A stretch of 20,638 bases of DNA from Streptococcus sp. (GTDB taxonomy: Bacteria; Bacillota; Bacilli; Lactobacillales; Streptococcaceae): the NCBI GenBank assembly GCA_030825825.1, contig JAPJPE010000003.1, forward strand, positions 5,293 through 25,930, written 5' to 3'. The notes beneath the pieces are model-generated. The model worked only from the letters and a program-made list of their open reading frames with translations, had not been told where the DNA came from and made no database searches. Position numbers and translations under genes: made by a program. Of the stretch, positions 14,796 to 20,638 are shown one piece after another (position 1 is the first letter of the stretch; every line of letters begins with the position of its first letter).

Positions 14796-15689
14796 TTACT
14801 TTGCTTTCAAGGCTGATAATATTTGTGTACGAATGTTTTCGACGCCATCTGGGTTAGCTGGTAGGAAAATCGTATTATTCCCTTCCTTATCTGCAAAATT
14901 ATTTAAGGTATCTAAGTACTGATTGGTTAACAGAATAGACATGATTTGCTCTTCGGTCAAGTCTACATTGGCTCCTTTTAACTCTTTAATAGAGTCTGCC
15001 AATCCATCGACAATAGCCTTCCGTTGCTCGGCAATACCGACCCCGTGCAAGCGGTCTTTTTCCGCCTCAGCTTCGGCAGCAGTAACGATCTTGATCTTGT
15101 CTGCTTCTGCCAATTCCTGTGCTGCCACGCGTTTTCTTTGCGCCGCATTAATCTCGTTCATGGATTGTTTCACTTCGGCATCTGGCTCAACTTTGGTGAT
15201 CAAGGTTTTTACAATAATATATCCATAAGTTGACATTTCTTCTGCCACTTGTTTTTGAACCTCAAGGGCGATTTCATCTTTTTTCTCAAATAATTCATCC
15301 AAGGTCAACTTGGGAACAGAAGAACGCAAAGCATCTTCAATGTATGATTTAATCTGTGATTCTGGACGCATCAACTTGTAGTAGGCATCCTTTACGTTGC
15401 TTTCGTTCACTCGGTATTGCGTCGCCACATTCATGGTAACGAATACGTTATCCTGAGTTTTTGTTTCAACCACGATCTCACTCTGCAAGACGCGCAATTG
15501 AACTCGTGCTGCAATTTTATCGATACCAAAAGGCGCTCGCATATGAATACCACTATCGCTAATTTTTTGATATCGTCCAAAGCGCTCGATGATGGCAACG
15601 GATTGTTGCTTGACCACATATAGTGAGCTAATCACAATGAATCCTGCAACCAGTAGCAAGAATAAAACAAAGATAATAAATCCAGGCAT
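14796..15689 (-). CDS. SPFH/band-7 (stomatin/prohibitin-like) membrane protein
   Basis: A 297-residue protein with one N-terminal transmembrane segment (about 3-27, FIIFVLFLLLVAGFIVISSL) and an SPFH domain (about 28-185) starting VKQQSVAIIERFGRYQKISD. A coiled-coil, Ala/Glu-rich region follows (about 186-240, AAEAEAEKDRL), and a C-terminal region contains NTIFLPANP. These features match the QmcA/stomatin branch of band-7 proteins, which oligomerise at membranes and are tied to membrane microdomains and protease control. No NfeD partner gene is adjacent. AAAGGAGGAAC precedes the ATG, a very strong SD. It has its own promoter just after the ilv operon terminator. Its function in streptococci is not established. 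Confidence 0.9.
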   Translation of the reverse strand: MPGFIIFVLFLLLVAGFIVISSLYVVKQQSVAIIERFGRYQKISDSGIHMRAPFGIDKIAARVQLRVLQSEIVVETKTQDNVFVTMNVATQYRVNESNVKDAYYKLMRPESQIKSYIEDALRSSVPKLTLDELFEKKDEIALEVQKQVAEEMSTYGYIIVKTLITKVEPDAEVKQSMNEINAAQRKRVAAQELAEADKIKIVTAAEAEAEKDRLHGVGIAEQRKAIVDGLADSIKELKGANVDLTEEQIMSILLTNQYLDTLNNFADKEGNNTIFLPANPDGVENIRTQILSALKAK

Positions 15690-15717
15690 AAAAAGTTCCT
15701 CCTTTTAATTTACGCAT

Positions 15718-15747
15718 ATCATATCACAAGTGTTGATAAAAAAGCAA
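15718..15747 (-). promoter_or_regulatory. Promoter of the SPFH gene, overlapping the ilv terminator
   Basis: On the minus strand, -35 TTGCTT (15747-15742), an 18-base spacer and extended -10 TGATATGAT (-10 at 15723-15718). The -35 lies inside the descending arm of the ilv operon terminator. Confidence 0.6.
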
Positions 15748-15772
15748 TATATTCCTTAAAAATATATTGCTT
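15742..15772 (-). terminator. Terminator of the ilv operon
   Basis: An 11-bp perfect stem (15772-15762 with 15752-15742) with a 9-base loop, followed on the minus strand by a T run (15743 downwards). It lies 27 bases after the ilvA stop codon. Confidence 0.85.
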
Positions 15773-15799
15773 AAATGGTCGATTGTTTCTGTATGATAC

Positions 15800-17050
15800 T
15801 CAGACGAGCATATTATAGAGTGTTTCATTGCCGTTCAAGTTAATGAAAGACGGATCAAAACGCTCGATACGGTTGACCAAGCCTGCATAGTCATGTTTAT
15901 TGGCTAAAGTAACCCCAATCAAGACAGGGCCTGTTCCCTTACTAGCGCGCTTGATGTATTCAAAACGTGTGATATCATCATTTGGCCCTAAGATATCATT
16001 TACAAACTCGCGAAGGGCCCCTGGACGTTGTGGGAAGTTTACGATAAAGTAGTGTTTCACTCCATCGTAGATCAAGGCGCGTTCTTCCATTTCAGGCATG
16101 CGGTTAATATCATTATTCCCACCTGAGATAATACAACAGATCGTTTTACCCTTGATGTATTCGCGCAAAATCTCTAGAGATGCCACACTAGCAGCTCCCG
16201 CTGGTTCGGCAACAATTCCTTGCTTGGAATAAAGATCAATCAAAGTCTCTGAAATCAAACCTTCATCGACCCCAACCAGGGTTTCCACATGCTGACGGGT
16301 TACTTCATAAGTCAATTGGCCCACCTTTTGCACAGCAATCCCGTCTGCAAACTTATCGATTTCTGGTAATTTGACGGGACCACCTGCTTCAAAAGCAGCC
16401 TTCATGGAGCGCGCTCCTTCGGCCTCTACCCCAATGACTTCAATCCGAGGATCCGTTTCTTTGATATAGGTAGAAACACCTGAAATGAGTCCTCCTCCAC
16501 CAACAGGAACGAGGACTGCATCAAAAGCAATCGATTCTTTTCGAGCTTCCTCAAGGATTTCGTAGGCCACTGTTCCTTGACCAGCCTGTACGTTTGGATC
16601 ATCAAACGGGTCAATAAAGGTCCGTTTTTCTGCAAGAGTAAATTCTTGGGCCGCCTTAGCTGACGCGTCAAAGGTATCCCCAACCAACTTGATCGTTACA
16701 TAATCCCCACCAAAGAATCGGACTTGGCCGATCTTTTGTTGCGGTGTCGTAATCGGCATGAAGATAGTCGCTGGAATCTTCATTTCATTACAAGTATAAG
16801 CAACCCCTTGCGCATGGTTTCCCGCAGAAGCACACACTACTCCACGCTCCCGCTCTTCTTTTGATAATTGAGAGATCGCAAAGTAAGCACCACGAATTTT
16901 GAAAGAACGAACACGTTGGGCATTTTCTTTTTTCAAATAAATCTTTGCCCCATATTTTTCAGATAAATAGTGGTCGTATTCAAGAGGCGTATTAACAACG
17001 ACCCCTCTTAATATTTTATGGGCCTTAGCCACATCTTTTGCTGTTATCAT
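15800..17050 (-). CDS. ilvA: Threonine dehydratase (threonine ammonia-lyase), biosynthetic type
   Basis: PLP enzyme of 416 residues that converts threonine to 2-oxobutanoate and ammonia, the committed step to isoleucine; IlvB/IlvN then use the 2-oxobutanoate. The PLP lysine is K51 in RVRSFKIRGAY. Substrate loop SAGNHAQG (75-82) and phosphate-binding GGGGLISG (184-191) are present. Residues about 330-416 (HYFIVNFPQRPGALREFVND) form one ACT-like regulatory domain, so this is the shorter Gram-positive form rather than the two-domain 514-residue E. coli type. The ATG at 17050 has GAGG 7 bases upstream. It is the last gene of the operon, 76 bases after ilvC, with a terminator-like hairpin in the gap and no room for a full promoter after it. 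Confidence 0.96.
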   Translation of the reverse strand: MITAKDVAKAHKILRGVVVNTPLEYDHYLSEKYGAKIYLKKENAQRVRSFKIRGAYFAISQLSKEERERGVVCASAGNHAQGVAYTCNEMKIPATIFMPITTPQQKIGQVRFFGGDYVTIKLVGDTFDASAKAAQEFTLAEKRTFIDPFDDPNVQAGQGTVAYEILEEARKESIAFDAVLVPVGGGGLISGVSTYIKETDPRIEVIGVEAEGARSMKAAFEAGGPVKLPEIDKFADGIAVQKVGQLTYEVTRQHVETLVGVDEGLISETLIDLYSKQGIVAEPAGAASVASLEILREYIKGKTICCIISGGNNDINRMPEMEERALIYDGVKHYFIVNFPQRPGALREFVNDILGPNDDITRFEYIKRASKGTGPVLIGVTLANKHDYAGLVNRIERFDPSFINLNGNETLYNMLV

Positions 17051-17078
17051 TTCATACCTCTGTTGCTGTGTTTTGATG

Positions 17079-17110
17079 AAAAAAGCAAGCCAGGGTGTCC
17101 CAACTTGCTT
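17079..17110 (-). terminator. Intra-operon terminator-like hairpin between ilvC and ilvA
   Basis: On the minus strand AAGCAAG (17110-17104) pairs with CTTGCTT (17089-17083), with an inner GGG/CCC pairing (17101-17099 with 17095-17093). Six T residues follow (17084-17079). It begins 17 bases after the ilvC stop codon. It probably ends part of the transcripts before ilvA. Confidence 0.65.
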
Positions 17111-17126
17111 AGTCTTCTACAGACAA

Positions 17127-18149
17127 TTAGTTGTAGATTTTGAAGGCGTCATCGTCGTTTTGACCAACGAACGGCATTGCTTTACGTAATTCAGCACCAA
17201 CTTTTTCAATTTCAAGTTCTTCAGCTTGTTTGCGGAAGGCTTTCAAACGTGGGAAACCAGCATCGTGGTCTTCAACGAATTCACGCGCAAACTTACCTGA
17301 TTGGATATCAGCAAGGGCAGCTTTCATGTTTTCTTTTACTTCTGGACCGATGACACGTGGACCAGTTACGAAATCACCAAATTCCGCAGTATTTGAACAT
17401 GATTGACGCATTTTCTTGAAGCCACCTTCGTAGATCAAGTCAACGATCAATTTCATTTCGTGAAGTACTTCGAAGTAAGCCAATTCAGGGGCATAACCAG
17501 CTTCTGTCAAAACTTCAAACCCAGCTTCGATCAAGCTTGTCAAACCACCCATAAGAACGGCTTGTTCACCAAACAAATCTTCTTCTGTTTCTTCTTTGAA
17601 GGTTGTTGAAAGAAGACCAACACGTGCTGAACCAACACCTTTTGCCCAGTCCATTGCGATGTCTTTGGCGTTACCAGTAGCATCTTGGTAGACAGCATAA
17701 AGTGCTGGTACACCAAATCCTTCAGTGTAAGTACGACGTACCAAGTGACCTGGTCCTTTTGGTGCAACCATGAAGACATCTACGTCTTCAGGAGCTTTGA
17801 TGTATCCAAAGTGGATATTGAAACCATGAGCAAATCCGAGAGCTTTACCAGCGCTCAAGTTTGGAGCGATTTCATCTTTGTAGATATCTTTTTGGATTTC
17901 GTCTGGTGCCAAGATCATGATGATATCAGCCAATTTAGTTGCTTCTGCAACTGGGTAAGCTTCAAAACCATCTTCTTTTGCTTTATCGAATGATTTACCC
18001 GGACGCACACCGATGATCACATCATGACCTGAATCACGCAAGTTTTGTGCGTGGGCATGACCTTGTGAACCATAACCGATAACGGCGATCTTTTTACCAT
18101 CAAGTGCTGGTACTTTAACGTCTTTTTCGTATTCCATTTGAACTGCCAT
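17127..18149 (-). CDS. ilvC: Ketol-acid reductoisomerase
   Basis: Class I ketol-acid reductoisomerase of 340 residues. It rearranges and reduces acetolactate or acetohydroxybutyrate to the dihydroxy-acids of the valine and isoleucine pathways, using NADPH and Mg2+. The Rossmann motif is GYGSQGHAHAQNLRDSG (25-41). Catalytic-domain landmarks are K131 in APKGPGH, the metal-ligand region DLFGEQ (191-196), and E227/E231 in YFEVLHEMK. The start gives MAVQMEYEKDVKVPALDGKK; its SD is weak (AAGAGA), and the next Met (residue 5) has no better one. It is the third gene of the operon, 68 bases after ilvN. Codon use is highly biased, which fits strong expression. Confidence 0.97.
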   Translation of the reverse strand: MAVQMEYEKDVKVPALDGKKIAVIGYGSQGHAHAQNLRDSGHDVIIGVRPGKSFDKAKEDGFEAYPVAEATKLADIIMILAPDEIQKDIYKDEIAPNLSAGKALGFAHGFNIHFGYIKAPEDVDVFMVAPKGPGHLVRRTYTEGFGVPALYAVYQDATGNAKDIAMDWAKGVGSARVGLLSTTFKEETEEDLFGEQAVLMGGLTSLIEAGFEVLTEAGYAPELAYFEVLHEMKLIVDLIYEGGFKKMRQSCSNTAEFGDFVTGPRVIGPEVKENMKAALADIQSGKFAREFVEDHDAGFPRLKAFRKQAEELEIEKVGAELRKAMPFVGQNDDDAFKIYN

Positions 18150-18217
18150 AAGTAAAATCTCTTTTCTATTTTATTATTTGCCTTTTTAAGGCGGGGTTAA
18201 CAATGTTAAGGTGAGAA

Positions 18218-18694
18218 TTAATCTCGAGTAAATCCGGTTGCACCGGTGCGGGCGATGTTTTTAATCCCATACGGGCGAATAACACGAATGAGGGCCTCGC
18301 TCTTTTCTGCATTTCCCGTCATTTGAACGGTAATCGAGCTTGGGGCTACATCGACCACGGTCGCACGGAAAGGTTGGATGATGGCCAAGATTTCTGCCCG
18401 CTTCTCAGCAGGTGCAGAAACTTTCACCAAGATCACTTCGCGCTCCAAGTGTGGTTTATCTGTGATATCCCGAACACGGATCACATCCACCTGGCGGTTG
18501 AGCTGTTTGATGATTTGCTCCACTTCATCATGCGAAGCAACATCAATGATAATGGTAATCCGCGATACATTAGGGTTTTCAGTTGCGCCAACAGAGATAC
18601 TTTCGATATTGACTTGACGTCTCGATAAGACTCCAGTAAAGCGGTTCAGAACACCTGAGCGGTTTTGAAGTTTGGCTGTTAACATTCTACGCAT
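18218..18694 (-). CDS. ilvN: Acetolactate synthase small (regulatory) subunit
   Basis: A 158-residue regulatory subunit that activates the IlvB catalytic subunit and gives valine feedback inhibition. The N-terminal ACT domain (about 4-78) reads LTAKLQNRSGVLNRFTGVLS, with NRSGVLNR as the effector-binding loop. A second ACT-like C-terminal domain (about 80-158) follows. The length matches the short IlvH/IlvN type. The start at 18694 overlaps the ilvB stop codon by 8 bases, with a G-rich SD (GGGGGTGA) inside ilvB. The Met at codon 4 (18685) is a possible alternative start. The overlap suggests coupled translation, as expected for subunits of one enzyme. Confidence 0.96.
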   Translation of the reverse strand: MRRMLTAKLQNRSGVLNRFTGVLSRRQVNIESISVGATENPNVSRITIIIDVASHDEVEQIIKQLNRQVDVIRVRDITDKPHLEREVILVKVSAPAEKRAEILAIIQPFRATVVDVAPSSITVQMTGNAEKSEALIRVIRPYGIKNIARTGATGFTRD

Positions 18695-20387
18695 TAAACT
18701 TCACCCCCAACATCTCATGATTACTCTTACCAGCTGGTACCATCGGTAAGACATGCTCTTTCCGAGAAATGTCTACTTCGATGAACATTGGTACATCTTC
18801 TGTGATGACTTCCAAATCCTTCTCCAGAGTTTCAGGATTATCAAATTTATAATTCTTGATCCCGTAAGCTTGCGCCATCAATTGGAAATCCGGAAGGCTA
18901 TCAAAGACTGACTCTGACGTCCGACCATCATAGAAGGCTTCTTGCCATTGGCGGACCATCCCAAGCGAGTGGTTGTTGAGCATAACGACCTTGATCGGAA
19001 CCTTATAAATATTTAAGATCGCCAATTCTTGATTGGTCATTTGGAAACCACCATCTCCGACAAAGAGAACAACTTCTTTATCTGGATTGGCAATTTTCGC
19101 TCCGATAGCTGCAGGAACACCGAATCCCATCGTTCCTAGACCACCAGATGTTACCAATTGGCGCTCATTTTGGTAAGGATAGTATTGAGCTGCCCACATT
19201 TGGTGTTGTCCAACGTCTGTGACGACAATAGCGTCACCCTTGGTCAACTCTCCAATGCGTTCGATCACAGCTTGTGGCTGTACAACCCGTTCCTTCTTGT
19301 CGTAAGAACGAACCCGATTCTTATCTTGGGTTACCTTTTCGATCCATTTTTCTGTATTGTTATGAACCGTTGGCTCTGCTAGTAACTGCTGCAAGGCCTT
19401 CTTCGCATCGCCGACAACTGGAATGTCAACTGCAATGATCTTACCAATCTCTGCAGGATCAATATCGATGTGGGCAACCTTAGCATTCTTAGCGAAAGTT
19501 TTTGGATTCCCTGTTAAACGGTCATCAAATCGACAACCAACACTGATCATGAAATCTGTCTCTGTCATAGCGATATTGGCTGCGAACGATCCGTGCATTC
19601 CTCCCATTCCTAGGAAAAGAGGATGACTGGTCGCAATCGTTCCTTGACCTAAAAGACTGGTCACTACTGGAATCTGATAGCGCTCTGCAAAAGCAATCAA
19701 CTCTTTTGCAGCCCCAGCGTAACTTACCCCACCACCAGCAAGAAGAACTGGTTTTTTAGCCTTACTCAATTGCTTCAAAATCTTTTTGATTTGCAATTCA
19801 TTTGGTTCAATGGTTGGCTGATAGCTTGGAAGCTTCACACTTGGTTCATAGATAAAATCTGTCTCTAAAGCAGAGACGTCTTTCGGTAGATCAATCACAA
19901 CCGGACCAGGACGTCCGGTCGTCGCAATATGGACAGCTTCTGTAATAATCCGCGGAAGGTCTGCCGTCTCACGTACTTGATAATTGTACTTGGTAATGGG
20001 CATGGTAATTCCCACAATATCCGCTTCTTGGAAGGCGTCTTTTCCGATTCCAGCGCGATTAACTTGACCAGTAAAGACCAATAAAGGAACACTGTCGCTC
20101 ATAGCATCTGCAATCCCTGTAATAGCATTGGTAGCCCCCGGTCCACTCGTGACGACTGCGACACCCAACTTCCCAGTTGATTTGGCATAGCCTTCAGCTT
20201 CATGCAAGCACCCTTGTTCGTGTCGTCCAAGAATATGCTTGATACCTTTAAAGCTATAAATAGCATCGTATAAAGGCAAAACGGCTCCACCAGGATAACC
20301 AAAAATCGTATCGATTCCCAAATCACGCAGGGTTTCAAGGACAAGTTCTGAACCGGTTTTCGCAGTTTCTAAGGTAATTTTCTCCAT
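18687..20387 (-). CDS. ilvB: Acetolactate synthase large (catalytic) subunit
   Basis: ThDP-dependent enzyme of 566 residues that condenses two pyruvates to acetolactate, or pyruvate with 2-oxobutanoate to acetohydroxybutyrate: the first common step to valine, leucine and isoleucine. FGYPGGAVLPLYDAIY is near the N-terminus and the ThDP-activating glutamate is E57 in GRHEQGCLHEAEGYAK. The ThDP/Mg motif is GDGGFQ (444-449) through LNNHSLG. A FAD-type middle domain (about 190-340) is present. The start at 20387 (MEKITLE) is chosen because GGAAAGGAGAGAC directly precedes it; the frame is open 30 bases further but that would place this SD inside the gene. It is the first gene of the ilvB-ilvN-ilvC-ilvA operon. 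Confidence 0.97.
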   Translation of the reverse strand: MEKITLETAKTGSELVLETLRDLGIDTIFGYPGGAVLPLYDAIYSFKGIKHILGRHEQGCLHEAEGYAKSTGKLGVAVVTSGPGATNAITGIADAMSDSVPLLVFTGQVNRAGIGKDAFQEADIVGITMPITKYNYQVRETADLPRIITEAVHIATTGRPGPVVIDLPKDVSALETDFIYEPSVKLPSYQPTIEPNELQIKKILKQLSKAKKPVLLAGGGVSYAGAAKELIAFAERYQIPVVTSLLGQGTIATSHPLFLGMGGMHGSFAANIAMTETDFMISVGCRFDDRLTGNPKTFAKNAKVAHIDIDPAEIGKIIAVDIPVVGDAKKALQQLLAEPTVHNNTEKWIEKVTQDKNRVRSYDKKERVVQPQAVIERIGELTKGDAIVVTDVGQHQMWAAQYYPYQNERQLVTSGGLGTMGFGVPAAIGAKIANPDKEVVLFVGDGGFQMTNQELAILNIYKVPIKVVMLNNHSLGMVRQWQEAFYDGRTSESVFDSLPDFQLMAQAYGIKNYKFDNPETLEKDLEVITEDVPMFIEVDISRKEHVLPMVPAGKSNHEMLGVKFNA

Positions 20388-20431
20388 GTCTCTCCTTTCC
20401 AGTACTTTGTTTCTCAAATGAGCATGCTACT

Positions 20432-20459
20432 ATCATACCATTTTTAGGAAATATTTCAA
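20432..20459 (-). promoter_or_regulatory. Promoter of the ilv operon
   Basis: On the minus strand, -35 TTGAAA (20459-20454), a 16-base spacer and extended -10 TGGTATGAT (-10 at 20437-20432). The leader to the ilvB start codon is only about 40 bases, too short for a T-box or peptide attenuator. Confidence 0.7.
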
Positions 20460-20471
20460 GGAAAAATAGTA

Positions 20472-20486
20472 AATTTTCTGAATTTT
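20472..20486. promoter_or_regulatory. CodY-type operator upstream of ilvB
   Basis: AATTTTCTGAATTTT matches the CodY consensus AATTTTCWGAAAATT at 13 of 15 positions. It lies 12 bases upstream of the ilvB -35. ilv genes are classical CodY targets. It shares TAAATTTTCTGAAT with the box at the peptide-binding gene. Confidence 0.6.
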
Positions 20487-20543
20487 CTATCCAAATCCGA
20501 ATAATGAGAGTTTCTCTAGAATTGCTATGTCTATCACAAAAAA

Positions 20544-20557
20544 GAGGCTAGGACTTT
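20544..20557 (+). repeat. Left half of a small palindromic streptococcal repeat
   Basis: GAGGCTAGGAC followed by TTT looks like the left arm and loop of the short intergenic palindrome also seen at 9021-9047. The matching right arm is missing here because the IS element begins at 20558. A run of six A residues precedes it, as at the other copy. Confidence 0.45.
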
Positions 20558-20564
20558 TGAACTG

Positions 20565-20609
20565 CACCCCAAAAGTTAGACAGAAAAATCTAACTTTTGG
20601 GGTGTTTTT
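20565..20609 (+). terminator. Perfect hairpin with T-tract at the IS left end
   Basis: 16-bp arms (20565-20580 and 20589-20604) pair perfectly over an 8-base loop and are followed by TTTTT (20605-20609), just before the transposase start codon at 20613. It has the form of an intrinsic terminator and could shield the transposase gene from outside transcription. Confidence 0.75.
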
Positions 20610-20612
20610 ATT

Positions 20613-20638
20613 ATGAAATTAACTTATAAAGATAAAGT
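20613..20638 (+). CDS. IS3-family transposase OrfA (first 8 codons)
   Basis: Only the N-terminus MKLTYKDK is inside the window. It matches the MKL(S/T)Y(E/D/K)DKV start that I recall for streptococcal IS3-family OrfA proteins, whose N-terminal HTH binds the element ends. No clear Shine-Dalgarno precedes the ATG apart from GGGG, which lies in the stem of the hairpin just upstream. Assignment rests on the short peptide plus the IS-end sequence; the gene continues beyond the window. Confidence 0.65.

Larger units (their letters stand above)
20558..20638 (+). mobile_element. Left end of an IS3-family (IS150-like) insertion sequence
   Basis: The sequence starting TGAACTGCACCCCAAAAG has the TG terminus and the CCCCAAAAGTTAGACA core typical of IS150-group left inverted repeats. 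It is followed 55 bases in by the start of an OrfA-like reading frame. The element runs off the window, so its right end, direct repeat and intactness cannot be seen. Confidence 0.75.

Noticed and set aside
18180..18215. Palindromic stretch (TTAACAATGTTAA) and small GCCTT/AAGGC stem between ilvN and ilvC
   Set aside because: The stems are short and lack a T-tract, and no -35/-10 pair with proper spacing is found, so neither a terminator nor a promoter is supported.
18687..20387. Unusual residues GCLHEAEGY near the ThDP glutamate of IlvB
   Set aside because: They differ from the common GAAHAAEGY, but from memory the pneumococcal IlvB has the same sequence, so this is normal for the genus.
20388..20417. 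N-terminal extension of ilvB
   Set aside because: The strong SD GGAAAGGAG would lie inside the coding part, and the homologous proteins begin MEKI.
20388..20471. T-box, riboswitch or leader-peptide attenuator upstream of ilvB
   Set aside because: From the promoter to the start codon there are only about 40 bases, with no specifier-type structure or short leader frame.
1..20638. CRISPR arrays, tRNA or rRNA genes, toxin-antitoxin or phage modules
   Set aside because: No regularly spaced repeats, no tRNA-like cloverleaf or rRNA sequence, and no phage-type genes were seen; all long frames have housekeeping or transport assignments.

Overview
The window is about 20.6 kb of low-GC Gram-positive chromosome that reads as Streptococcus, most likely a viridans (mitis/sanguinis-type) species. 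The evidence is a streptococcal MecA, an RgpG/TagO-type transferase next to a sufCDSUB operon, an ilvB-ilvN-ilvC-ilvA order, an amino-acid transporter with binding protein and permease fused, CodY-type operators, and extended -10 promoters at many genes. The species cannot be fixed from the sequence alone. No rRNA, tRNA or CRISPR array was seen, and no gene-free stretch exceeds 300 bases.

Layout. Positions 1-211 hold the start of an oligopeptide-binding lipoprotein gene (minus strand), with a clear promoter and an upstream CodY box. Divergent from it, 417-1658 (plus) encodes a full-length DacA/PBP3-like protein in which all three catalytic motifs of the D,D-carboxypeptidase family are replaced. 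A bidirectional terminator separates it from the minus-strand Fe-S assembly operon sufC-sufD-sufS-sufU-sufB (6918 down to 1717). Upstream lie the overlapping mecA-rgpG pair (8944-7053), then uppP (9916-9080) and a secreted/membrane DUF2207 protein with a glycine-rich tail (11932-10025), all minus strand.

Divergent from the DUF2207 gene is a two-gene polar amino-acid ABC importer (12050-14352, plus): a fused binding protein/permease followed by its ATPase. Two terminators separate it from a 71-residue HTH-like protein (14687-14472) and an SPFH/band-7 membrane protein (15689-14796), each with its own promoter. The rest is the branched-chain amino-acid operon ilvB-ilvN-ilvC-ilvA (20387 down to 15800). 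Its promoter has an upstream CodY box, and a terminator-like hairpin sits between ilvC and ilvA. The last 81 bases are the left end of an IS3-family element, which seems to have inserted into a small streptococcal palindromic repeat.

How the parts fit together: peptide uptake and branched-chain amino-acid synthesis at the two ends both carry CodY-type operators, which suggests shared nutritional control. uppP and rgpG both act on undecaprenyl-phosphate, and the dacA-like gene belongs to the cell-wall theme. The least expected element is the DacA-like protein: its fold landmarks, signal peptide and C-terminal anchor are kept, but the active site is gone, so it looks like a non-enzymatic wall protein.
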